8,491 nucleotides of DNA from Chlamydiota bacterium (GCA_023269365.1 JAHFTN010000071.1:1-8491), one strand, 5' to 3'. Counted from the stretch's first letter, positions 1 through 6,017 are shown. The notes: generated from the sequence alone by a model not told the origin. Made by a program: numbers and translations.

Positions 1-88
1 AATAACAAGATATTAGGATAGACAGGATGAGAAAATCGGGAAATTTTTCACCTTTTTTCCATCCTGTCCATCCTAATATCTTGTTATT
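1..88. repeat. Long inverted repeat (element C), possibly extending left of the window
   Basis: The outer arms 1-29 and 60-88 are reverse complements with a single mismatch and enclose a 30-base AT-rich loop. The arms contain the units ATCCTGTCC and ATCCTAAT, a short GGAT/ATCC-based quasi-repeat. The first 16 bases (AATAACAAGATATTAG) recur exactly at 6002-6017, so this is a dispersed repeat and not only a local hairpin. The right arm is followed by five T residues (87-91 region), so in the plus direction it could also end transcription of a gene outside the window. It starts at the first base of the window, so its true left boundary cannot be seen. Confidence 0.8.
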
Positions 89-146
89 TTTCTCTCTGTT
101 TTAAAGAGGGCAAGTCACAGAGACTTTGCAGGGGTCCTGGCGTCGT

Positions 147-302
147 TCATAGAGGAAAGCGGCCTGGATTAAATCTCAACTGCCAGCCTTTAGCCACGGC
201 TTGCGTTTTTTGCTCTGTCGGGTTTGGTGGTTGCCCTTGTCGGAGCAGGGAATTAAAAGCAGCAAAAGTCATCCCTGAAATAATTTTATAAATAACTTTC
301 AT
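147..302 (-). CDS. Possible small protein, 51 residues, unknown function
   Basis: An ATG at 302 opens a 51-codon frame ending in TGA (147-149). An AGAGG ribosome-binding sequence lies seven bases upstream, which is better support than chance ORFs of this size usually have. The product begins MKVIYKIISGMTFAAF, a basic then hydrophobic stretch that could be a short signal or membrane anchor. A hydrophilic part rich in Gln, Pro and Lys follows, and it ends GRFPL. I recognise no family. The start region is overlapped by a palindrome (305-330) that includes the ribosome-binding sequence. The frame lies downstream of the 357-392 terminator, so it would need its own promoter, and none is convincing. 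It could be a chance frame or the remnant of a longer gene. Confidence 0.4.
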   Translation of the reverse strand: MKVIYKIISGMTFAAFNSLLRQGQPPNPTEQKTQAVAKGWQLRFNPGRFPL

Positions 303-304
303 AT

Positions 305-330
305 TATAACCTCTATTTAGAGCGGTTATA
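305..330. promoter_or_regulatory. Palindrome over the ribosome-binding site of the 51-codon frame
   Basis: TATAACC then TCTA at 305-315 is mirrored by TAGA at 318-321 and GGTTATA at 324-330, with a two-base GC bulge and a two-base loop. Read on the minus strand, the second half carries the AGAGG ribosome-binding sequence of the 51-codon frame. It could be a repressor operator, or an RNA hairpin that hides the ribosome-binding site. The symmetry is seen directly; the role is inferred. Confidence 0.35.
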
Positions 331-356
331 GTATGCTATCTATGGATAAAATTGAA

Positions 357-392
357 ATAAAAAACTCCGGCTTTAAGAATTAAAGCCGGAGT
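357..392 (-). terminator. Rho-independent terminator of the mqo operon
   Basis: A perfect 13-bp stem (ACTCCGGCTTTAA at 364-376 paired with 380-392) has a three-base loop. On the minus strand it is followed at once by a run of T residues (TTTTTTATTT). It lies 12 bases past the stop codon of the minus-strand membrane-protein gene. This is the clearest terminator in the window and marks the end of the mqo transcript. Confidence 0.9.
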
Positions 393-404
393 CAAGGGAA
401 TCCT

Positions 405-782
405 TTATTGCATTCCAAAAGCAGACCAGCAAAGGAGAAGGCCCCATACAAGAGCGATCACCCCTCTGATACTGAACTTCTTAGCGCGCGCTTTTTGTTT
501 AAGCACGAATTGGGGGAAGAAAAACATCCCCACCCCTTGAAGTAGGAGCAACCACCCAAAGAGAGTGACGAGCAGCATCATGTCCCCTGCCCACACACTA
601 TAAATATTCACACTGACAAGGCCCACAAATAAATTCATGACGCCCATCACATAAAGCACACCTGGTGTCGCTTTAATAGATGAATACACCTTCATCATAT
701 TATCGCGATAAAATAACATCCAAACACCGAGGATCACTAAAAGGGGCCCAAATATACTCGCGAGCCACATAGCATTCTGCAT
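405..782 (-). CDS. Small integral membrane protein, four predicted helices
   Basis: This 125-residue protein is nearly all membrane. Predicted helices are at about residues 5-24, 40-60, 66-87 and 105-122, with a basic loop before the last one (KQKARAKKFSIRG, about 95-107) that probably faces the cytoplasm. I do not recognise a named family and see no catalytic motif. The start is well supported: GGAGG lies four to five bases before the ATG at 782. It sits 55 bp downstream of mqo on the same strand and ends at a strong terminator, so the two are probably co-transcribed. A role near the membrane-bound quinone oxidoreductase is possible, but context is the only support. Confidence 0.85.
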   Translation of the reverse strand: MQNAMWLASIFGPLLVILGVWMLFYRDNMMKVYSSIKATPGVLYVMGVMNLFVGLVSVNIYSVWAGDMMLLVTLFGWLLLLQGVGMFFFPQFVLKQKARAKKFSIRGVIALVWGLLLCWSAFGMQ

Positions 783-837
783 CTTGCCTCCAAAAGGTTA
801 ATACGTTCACTATTTTTGACCATAAATATTAAACAAT

Positions 838-2319
838 TTATTTGTCAATAGCCGTTTTTAATGTCTCTGCAATTTCAGAGCGAATCTGTTTACATAGCTC
901 CGCATTATCTATAAGTGATTTTCCATAAGAAGGGATGATCTCTCTCAGTCGAGGAAGCCACTCTGTCAGCTTAGAGGGAAAACACCTTTCTACAAGCTCG
1001 AGTGCGATACTCACTGCAATCGAAGCGCCAGGCGATGCTCCCAGTAGACCGACGAGGGAATGGTCAGAGGCTGAAATGAGCTCCGTGCCAAATTGTAAAA
1101 TGGCGCCACGTTTAGGATCCGGCTTAATAATCTGGACCCGCTGTCCCGCTGTTTCTAGCCTCCACTCTTCTAGCTTGGCATTGGGGTAATATTCTTGCAA
1201 AGAGGCAAACCTGTGACGAGGAGACTGAAACACCTGGGTGATCAGGTATTTTGTGAGAGCGACATTATCTCGGGCGACTGCTAGTAACGACCCTATATTG
1301 CCAGGCCTAATGGAACAAAAGAGATCTAAAAAGGAGCCCTCTTTAAGGAATTTAGAAGAGAAACCTGCATAGGGACCAAACAAAAGAGAACGTTTCCCGT
1401 TGACTATCCTTGTATCTAGATGGGGAACAGACATGGGAGGGGAGCCGATAGAAGCTTTGCCATAAACCTTTGCTTGATGTCGTTGAGCCACCTTCAAATC
1501 GTCGCACCGGAGCCAAAGCCCACTCACTGGAAACCCCGCATACCCCTTTATCTCGGGGATATCCGACTTTTGCAAAAGAGAAAGAACCCCGCCTCCCGCT
1601 CCCAAAAAGACAAATTGGGAGCTGGAAAACTTGATTTGTCCCGTTTTGATTTCTTTAATTTTAAGGTGCCAAGAGCCCTTGCGGCAAATGTCTACTACCC
1701 GATGTGCATAGTGGACCTTAAAACCCCCAATGCGCTCTAAGTGCTCAAAAAGGCTGCGCGTAAGAGCCCCAAAATCGATATCTGTCCCCCCAAGGACGCG
1801 CGTTGCGGCCCCCCTTTCCTCTGCATCCCTGCCCTCCATGACAAGAGGGATCCATTCCTTTAACTTAGCCTTATCTTCCGTATACTCCATGCTGCTGTAA
1901 CAATGGTGCTTTGCCATCACTTCGTAGCGTTTTTTGAGGAAGGCGACATTTTCAGATCCTGTTACGAAGCTGATATGGGGAACTGAGTGGATGAAGGTCT
2001 CGGGATGAGGGAGGGCTCGTTTCTTGACAAGATAAGACCAAAACTGCAACGACAGATCGAATGCCTCGTTCACTTTTAGCGCTTTGGAAATGTCGATACC
2101 CCCCTCTTTTTCCTCGGGAGTATAGTTCAGCTCGCAGTTTGCTGCATGCCCTGTTCCCGCATTGTTCCACGCAGAAGAACTCTCTAAACCGGCCCCTTCC
2201 AAAGATTCAAACATCTCGATAGTAAGCGCTGGGTTGAGCTCTTTTAACAATACCCCCACCGTAGCGCTCATAATGCCGGCGCCAACGAGGATCACATCTG
2301 GCTGAAAAGGAGAATCCAT
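838..2319 (-). CDS. mqo: Malate:quinone oxidoreductase
   Basis: Mqo is an FAD-dependent peripheral membrane enzyme. It oxidises malate to oxaloacetate and passes the electrons to the quinone pool, bypassing NAD-linked malate dehydrogenase. The 493-residue product follows the family along its full length. It has the N-terminal dinucleotide-binding motif DVILVGAGIMSATVG (8-22), the WNNAGTGHAA signature (51-60), VPHISFV, EWIPLVMEGRD, KVYGKASIGSPPMSVPHLDTR, LFGPYAGFSSKF, the RVQIIKPD region and the C-terminal LLGASPGASIAV segment (about 425-436). I see no missing signature, no frameshift and no signal peptide. The ATG at 2319 directly precedes the FAD motif, but the ribosome-binding site is weak (AGAG, about ten bases upstream). 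A membrane-protein gene follows 55 bp downstream and both appear to end at the same terminator. Identification is from recalled family sequence. Confidence 0.96.
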   Translation of the reverse strand: MDSPFQPDVILVGAGIMSATVGVLLKELNPALTIEMFESLEGAGLESSSAWNNAGTGHAANCELNYTPEEKEGGIDISKALKVNEAFDLSLQFWSYLVKKRALPHPETFIHSVPHISFVTGSENVAFLKKRYEVMAKHHCYSSMEYTEDKAKLKEWIPLVMEGRDAEERGAATRVLGGTDIDFGALTRSLFEHLERIGGFKVHYAHRVVDICRKGSWHLKIKEIKTGQIKFSSSQFVFLGAGGGVLSLLQKSDIPEIKGYAGFPVSGLWLRCDDLKVAQRHQAKVYGKASIGSPPMSVPHLDTRIVNGKRSLLFGPYAGFSSKFLKEGSFLDLFCSIRPGNIGSLLAVARDNVALTKYLITQVFQSPRHRFASLQEYYPNAKLEEWRLETAGQRVQIIKPDPKRGAILQFGTELISASDHSLVGLLGASPGASIAVSIALELVERCFPSKLTEWLPRLREIIPSYGKSLIDNAELCKQIRSEIAETLKTAIDK

Positions 2320-2328
2320 ATATAAGTG

Positions 2329-2357
2329 ACTCTATTTAGTACCCCTCTTCAAATCAA
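2329..2357 (-). promoter_or_regulatory. Candidate promoter for mqo
   Basis: On the minus strand TTGATT (2352-2357) and TAGAGT (2329-2334) are separated by 17 bases, a fair match to a sigma-70-type promoter. It would start transcription only about three bases before the mqo ATG, giving a nearly leaderless message. That would fit the poor ribosome-binding site but makes the assignment doubtful. The AT-rich tract at 2360-2410 could hold a different promoter. Confidence 0.2.
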
Positions 2358-2415
2358 GAAAAATTTTAACTCCTTTTAAAACTAAAAATAAAAAATTTAA
2401 TTTGAAAAAACAGGC

Positions 2416-2445
2416 TTGTCACAAATCTACTCTCCCTGCTACTCT
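2416..2445 (+). promoter_or_regulatory. Candidate promoter for the 466-residue protein gene
   Basis: TTGTCA (2416-2421) and TACTCT (2440-2445) are 18 bases apart, about 44 bases before the ATG at 2489. The -10 box is poor. The AT-rich tract just upstream is consistent with a promoter region shared with the divergent mqo operon. Confidence 0.22.
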
Positions 2446-2488
2446 ACTAGGTGCACCAGGCGAAATGACCCCCTAATTTGAAGGATTA

Positions 2489-3889
2489 ATGGAATTGAAC
2501 TCCTTGAGACAGCCCAAAATTTCTTTGGAGGACTACCCTTTCAAGCAGGATTTAGAAAATCGTCTGCTGCTAGCTCAGTTCCATTCCAACGATCTTCTCG
2601 TCCTAGAAGAAATTCTCTATAGCTCCCTTCAGATCCCGATTGCGAAGTTGGCAAAAAATGTCGATCTCACAGAAGACGAACTTATCCGCATTTTGGTTAA
2701 ACTCAGCAAAACGGGGTTGTTTGCCTTTGAGAAAGAAACGATCGTAGTGGACAAAGAGTTAAGAAAATATTTTGAAGTGCAGCTCTTAAAATTCGATCCC
2801 GACTTTAAGCCGGGGATGGATTTTTTAGAAAGCGTGCTGCGCAAGGTGCCTATTCATGTCCTTCCTCTATGGTACTCGATCCCCAGGACCTCAAACCACA
2901 TCTTTGATTCCATCATCGAGCGCTACCTCTTAACACCACAAATTTTCCAGCGTTACCTAGAAGATCTCACCTTTGCAGATCCCGTCTTGATGGCGATCAT
3001 CAAAGAAGTCTATAGCTCCGAGGAATTTAAGGTCTACGGTAAAGACCTCATCGAAAAATACCACCTTTCAAAAGAACAATTTGAAGAATATCTTCTCCTA
3101 CTCGAATTTCATTTCGTCTGTTGCTTGAGATATGAAAAGCACGGAGATACCTATAGAGAAATTGTCACCCCCTTTCAAGAATGGCAAGACTATGCGTATT
3201 TCTTGAAAAAGACAGAGACCCCGCAGCTCCCCTCCTCAGCGCACATCGAGAGAAAAAGGCCTGCCGACTTTTCCTATATTCAAGATCTAACCCATCTTCT
3301 CACTCTTGCAAAAAAACAGCCTTTTGCAATGGAACCTACAGCAGAGACACTAGAGCTTTTATTTAAAAAGATGGAAGGGCTCTCTAGTGAGAATACAGAC
3401 TATGTAAATCAGCTCATCTCAAAACTGATCCAGCTCAAGTTAGCAAGCATCGTAGAGGGACGTTTTTACGCGCTAGAGAGTGCGAATGACTTTTTGGACT
3501 TGTCACTAGAAAATAAGGCGCTCTTCTTCTATCGCCACCCCTTAAATCGCCTCTCTTTTAAAGGGATTCCCGCTGACATGGTGACAGATCGGGTCTTACG
3601 CGATACGGAAAAGAGCATTCTGCGAGTGTTGACGACAGGCTGGGTCTATTTCGATGACTTCTTGAAAGGGGTCATGGTTTCTTTGAGTGAAACCTCTGCC
3701 GTCTCCCTTAAAAAGTTAGGCAAGAGCTGGAAGTACAATATCCCCCTCTATTCTGATGAGGAACTTGCACTGATAAGGATCGTTGTATTAGAGTGGCTTT
3801 TTGAAATGGGCATCACAGCTGTCGGCAAAGAGAGCGGTAAAGACTGCTTCTGCGTGACGGCGTTTGGACGGTCCCTATTCGGATCATAA
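2489..3889 (+). CDS. Conserved-looking cytoplasmic protein of unknown function, possible winged-helix repeats
   Basis: This 466-residue protein has no signal peptide or membrane segment. It looks mostly helical with many acidic and aromatic residues. Residues about 36-92 read like a winged helix-turn-helix (IAKLAKNVDLTEDELIRILVK, a turn, then a short beta-like IVVDKE). A similar pattern recurs at about 160-235 (LIEKYHLSKEQFEEYLLLLE). The C terminus ends in VTAFGRSLFGS, a type of ending I associate with helicase-linked winged-helix regions of the XPB/Ssl2 N-terminal type. No helicase motor or other enzyme motif is visible. The start is supported by AAGGA four bases before the ATG. It is transcribed away from mqo and toward smpB, from which a 172-bp gap containing repeat A separates it. 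It could be a regulator or a DNA-associated factor. The fold is inferred by eye and the function is unknown. Confidence 0.8.
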   Translation: MELNSLRQPKISLEDYPFKQDLENRLLLAQFHSNDLLVLEEILYSSLQIPIAKLAKNVDLTEDELIRILVKLSKTGLFAFEKETIVVDKELRKYFEVQLLKFDPDFKPGMDFLESVLRKVPIHVLPLWYSIPRTSNHIFDSIIERYLLTPQIFQRYLEDLTFADPVLMAIIKEVYSSEEFKVYGKDLIEKYHLSKEQFEEYLLLLEFHFVCCLRYEKHGDTYREIVTPFQEWQDYAYFLKKTETPQLPSSAHIERKRPADFSYIQDLTHLLTLAKKQPFAMEPTAETLELLFKKMEGLSSENTDYVNQLISKLIQLKLASIVEGRFYALESANDFLDLSLENKALFFYRHPLNRLSFKGIPADMVTDRVLRDTEKSILRVLTTGWVYFDDFLKGVMVSLSETSAVSLKKLGKSWKYNIPLYSDEELALIRIVVLEWLFEMGITAVGKESGKDCFCVTAFGRSLFGS

Positions 3890-3891
3890 AA

Positions 3892-4020
3892 TAGAGGGAA
3901 TTGCAAAACTCGCGTTGCAGGCAAAAAAACGATGATTTTAGCGCAGGTTCGAATGGTAGAGGGACCACATAACCTGTTGGGCCTTAGGGGTCCCTCTAAA
4001 ATCCGAACCTGCGCGAAAAG
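3892..4020. repeat. Repeat A, copy 1 (right end missing), upstream of smpB
   Basis: This copy aligns with 6015-6142 over its whole length. It starts with the terminal sequence TAGAGGGAATTGCAAAACTC (3892-3911). Its core is a large imperfect stem: 3941-3966 pairs with 3989-4014 (26 bases, ending GCGCAGGTTCG / CGAACCTGCGC and TAGAGGGACC / GGTCCCTCTA). The 22-base loop at 3967-3988 is identical to the loop of the second copy. The right-hand terminal inverted repeat found at 6164-6183 in copy 2 is absent here; unrelated sequence leading into smpB takes its place. It occupies most of the gap after the 466-residue protein gene. It has no T-run, so it is not a typical terminator. Confidence 0.85.
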
Positions 4021-4061
4021 AACTCGAATGTCGTTGTAAATATTTAGACAACCCTACTTAC

Positions 4062-4526
4062 ATGGCAAAAAAACACTCTGATACGGAACTCGTTTCCAAC
4101 CGTAGGGCTTCTCACGACTACACGATTCTCGACACCTATGAAGCGGGCATTATGCTTGTGGGGACAGAAGTCAAGTCGCTGCGAGCCCATGGGGGCAGCT
4201 TGCAAGAGGCCTACGTCCTCGTTACAGATCTCCTCGTTCCCCTTCTTAAAAATGCAAATATCGCCCCCTACCGCTTCGGCAACCTCTTCAACCACGAGGA
4301 AAAGCGAGACCGCAAACTCCTCATGCACAAAAGGGAGATCTTAAAGCTCAAAGCCCTCTCCCAAGAGAAAGGACTTACGCTCATCCCCCTCTCGATGTAC
4401 CTCAAAGGGGGCTTTGTTAAGGTGAAGATCGCCGTCTGCAAGGGGAAGCGCAGCTATGACAAGCGCTCCGCCCTCAAAGAAAGGGAGCAGAAACGGGAAA
4501 TCGATCGCGCCCTTAAAGACCAATGA
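4062..4526 (+). CDS. smpB: SsrA-binding protein SmpB
   Basis: SmpB binds tmRNA and brings it to stalled ribosomes in trans-translation. The 154-residue length is typical of the family. Visible landmarks are NRRASHDY (13-20), the tmRNA-binding strand GTEVKSLR (34-41), NIAPY (66-70), the basic KRDRKLLMHKREI helix (81-93), LIPLSMYLKGGFVKVKIAVCKGKRSYDKR (107-135, in two adjoining parts LIPLSMYLKGGFVKV and KIAVCKGKRSYDKR) and a basic C-terminal tail that normally inserts in the empty mRNA channel. The ATG at 4062 fits the family's N terminus, but no Shine-Dalgarno sequence precedes it. The gene is bracketed by repeat A upstream and repeat B downstream. It might be read from the upstream gene or from a promoter inside repeat A; neither is clear. 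Confidence 0.97.
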   Translation: MAKKHSDTELVSNRRASHDYTILDTYEAGIMLVGTEVKSLRAHGGSLQEAYVLVTDLLVPLLKNANIAPYRFGNLFNHEEKRDRKLLMHKREILKLKALSQEKGLTLIPLSMYLKGGFVKVKIAVCKGKRSYDKRSALKEREQKREIDRALKDQ

Positions 4527-4553
4527 ATTTTCTTGCGGGCAACTATTACCCTC

Positions 4554-4664
4554 ATACTCGGCGCGGCTGACTAGTCCAGTTTTTAAACGAGCGAGACACA
4601 GCCAAATTGAAGCGCACTTTGTGCGCGCTCCGAACGAGAAGCACCATTGCCAAATTGGCAAAGT
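4554..4664. repeat. Repeat B, copy 1 (right end missing, internal deletion), downstream of smpB
   Basis: It begins with ATACTCGGCGCGGCTGACTA, the same terminal sequence as both ends of the complete copy at 6182-6363. It then follows that copy through GCCAAATTGA (4601-4610), the perfect hairpin GCGCACTTTGTGCGC (4612-4626) and a palindromic TTGCCAAATTGGCAA (4647-4661). At TTGGCAA it jumps to the sequence that follows the second TTGGCAA-like motif of the full copy (AAGTC), so about 27 bases are missing. The match stops at 4664 and the right-hand terminal repeat is absent. It fills most of the space between the converging ends of smpB and the four-cysteine protein gene. Confidence 0.85.
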
Positions 4665-5125
4665 CAATCGCTATCCAACACATTCTCTTCTAGGGACTCT
4701 TTAGAGCGCCTGTGGAGCTCTGCGCAAACGACAAGAGAGGACTTTCCCTCTAAAACATTCCATTTCACATCTAGCTCTCCCGTGAAGAAATCTTTAAAAG
4801 TGGCCCACTCCACTAGGTCTGAGCTAAATAAAGGTTTCCCCTGTTTACAGCGCACATAAAACGGCTCTTCTGCACACATTTCTCCTTCCTCTATCTTGTC
4901 AGTAAAAAGATCCCCTTGGTCTCCCTCGAAAAGCAAGTAGAGAGGAAGAGGAGTTCCTGAAACAATTTCGATGGCAATATCTGGGTAATAGCCAAGCAAC
5001 ATTCCTGAAAGGATTCGGTCTGTGACCTTCTCCAAAGCAACCACCCTCAGTGTTTGAGGGCAATCCTGATAAGCAAAGACACAACTTGTCATTGCAGTAA
5101 GAGCCAACATCGCAAATGCCTTCAT
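4664..5125 (-). CDS. Small exported protein with four cysteines, unknown function
   Basis: This 153-residue protein begins with a clear signal peptide (MKAFAMLALTAMTSCVFA, probable cleavage after Ala18). Cys15 sits in a lipobox-like MTSC, so a lipoprotein is possible, although Met at -3 is unusual. The mature part has four cysteines (22, 84, 93, 134), enough for two disulfides, and is acidic. Landmarks are TPLPLYLLFEGD (58-69) and a LFSSDLVEWATFKDFFTGELDV segment (99-120). I recognise no named family. The start is strong: AGGAGG lies five bases before the ATG. It is divergent from the other exported protein at 5294. The TGA stop begins exactly where repeat B ends, so its C terminus may have been reshaped by the repeat. 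Periplasm or cell surface is the likely location. Confidence 0.82.
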   Translation of the reverse strand: MKAFAMLALTAMTSCVFAYQDCPQTLRVVALEKVTDRILSGMLLGYYPDIAIEIVSGTPLPLYLLFEGDQGDLFTDKIEEGEMCAEEPFYVRCKQGKPLFSSDLVEWATFKDFFTGELDVKWNVLEGKSSLVVCAELHRRSKESLEENVLDSD

Positions 5126-5190
5126 CGATTCCTCCTATGAAAAATAAGGAGCCGAGGATAACACGAAATTCCTAATCGAACCATCTATTT

Positions 5191-5219
5191 TTTTTATTTT
5201 ACTTAAATTTGGGATCCAA
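5191..5219 (-). promoter_or_regulatory. Candidate promoter for the four-cysteine protein gene
   Basis: On the minus strand TTGGAT (5214-5219) and TAAAAA (5191-5196) are 17 bases apart in a strongly AT-rich tract. The implied 5' leader of roughly 58 bases ends in a perfect AGGAGG. The boxes are only moderate matches to consensus. Confidence 0.3.
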
Positions 5220-5259
5220 TAAAGTCGAGGGATCTTCTGAAGAGAGAATCCAACAAAAC

Positions 5260-5274
5260 GGGGAACAACTCCCC
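5260..5274 (+). other. Short hairpin in the leader of the duplicated-repeat protein gene
   Basis: GGGGA (5260-5264) pairs with TCCCC (5270-5274) around a five-base loop, about 20 bases before the ATG at 5294. It is too short to be more than suggestive. It does not cover the AGGA ribosome-binding sequence. Confidence 0.3.
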
Positions 5275-5293
5275 TACAAAAATAGGACACCTT

Positions 5294-5878
5294 ATGTTTC
5301 CAAAAAAGAATTTTCCCTTTTTGCTTATAGCCTTGAGTATTTCTACTGCTTTTCTCGTTGCTGAGGAGCGTGTAGAAAAAGAATCGACTCAGTTTGCCTC
5401 TGCTTACTCTTCTCATCCCGATAGCCATTTTCTAAAAAACATAGAAAATGATAACGGCTCTTTAGAACTTGAAGATGGATCTCAATGGGAAGTCTCTTCT
5501 TTTGATGTAAGACAGCTCAGAAAGTGGAGCCAAGGAGAAAAGATCGCCATCACTCCCAACTATAGCTGGTTCAGTTCCTATGATTACTACATCACCAATA
5601 AAAGTGATGGATCCTATGTAAGAGCTAATCTCTCCAAGGAGCCCCTCAAATTTGGACCCCAATCCCACTGGATTGTCGATCTAGATCGTTACGGCGGACG
5701 TATTTACCTAGAAAACAACACGATATGGCATGTAGATCCCAAAAACTATCCCCTTTTGAAAGACTGGATCACCAGTGACCATCTCATCTTAGGAACATGT
5801 GACGCTTGGGCATCTCCCTACGACTATATTTTAATCAATACGCACGGGCGAGATTATGTTCGCGTTAGCCAATACTAA
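5294..5878 (+). CDS. Exported protein built of two tandem 80-residue units, unknown function
   Basis: The 194-residue product starts with a signal peptide (MFPKKNFPFLLIALSISTAF, cleavage probably near Ala23). The rest is two copies of one unit offset by exactly 80 residues with no gap. Paired positions are G55/G135, L59/L139, E60/E140, W65/W145, V67/V147, L75/L155, W78/W158, W92/W172, YDY 96-98/176-178, N102/N182 and YVR 108-110/188-190. Residues 55-111 and 135-191 share 16 identities by my count. The unit reads roughly GxxxLExxxxWxV, then LxxW, an Ile/Leu-rich strand, W-x-S-x-YDY, N and YVR, which suggests a small beta-rich fold. I see no catalytic motif. AGGA lies seven bases before the ATG. 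It is divergent from the four-cysteine exported protein. No clear terminator follows. Envelope or secreted location is likely; function is unknown. Confidence 0.87.
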   Translation: MFPKKNFPFLLIALSISTAFLVAEERVEKESTQFASAYSSHPDSHFLKNIENDNGSLELEDGSQWEVSSFDVRQLRKWSQGEKIAITPNYSWFSSYDYYITNKSDGSYVRANLSKEPLKFGPQSHWIVDLDRYGGRIYLENNTIWHVDPKNYPLLKDWITSDHLILGTCDAWASPYDYILINTHGRDYVRVSQY

Positions 5879-5954
5879 GAGGTATAAATTTTATTTCTCT
5901 CTAAAAGCAGTTACTGATACGCTCTTGAATGTGCTGTGAAAATAGCCTTTCTTG

Positions 5955-5995
5955 CCGCTTTTTGTCTGGGATATTTTTTCTAGAGAAAAAAGCGG
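5955..5995. other. Imperfect hairpin after the duplicated-repeat protein gene
   Basis: CCGCTTTTT (5955-5963) pairs with AAAAAGCGG (5987-5995), and an inner TTTTTTCT / AGAAAAAA pair could form instead. No T-run follows on the plus strand, so a terminator role is doubtful. The stretch 5879-5954 shows nothing else I can name. Confidence 0.35.
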
Positions 5996-6001
5996 GAGGA
6001 G

Positions 6002-6017
6002 AATAACAAGATATTAG
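6002..6017. repeat. Fragment of element C abutting repeat A
   Basis: AATAACAAGATATTAG is identical to bases 1-16 of the window. The match stops exactly where repeat A copy 2 begins. The second arm of element C is not present nearby, so this is a partial copy. Confidence 0.6.

Noticed and set aside
3941..4014. A tRNA-like gene in repeat A, because of GGTTCGAAT and ATGGTAGAG stretches that resemble tRNA arms
   Set aside because: The sequence folds as one long stem with a 22-base loop, not a cloverleaf. No anticodon arm or acceptor stem can be drawn, and copy 2 breaks the T-arm-like motif.
3892..4664. A CRISPR array or phage attachment sites around smpB
   Set aside because: The repeats are two different palindromic elements, not regularly spaced identical units. 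tmRNA (ssrA), the usual integration target next to smpB, is not in the window, and no integrase is encoded.
5135..5428. A 97-codon minus-strand frame across the divergent intergenic region
   Set aside because: It overlaps the promoter region and the signal-peptide coding part of the 5294 gene, has no ribosome-binding site, and its composition looks like translated noncoding sequence.
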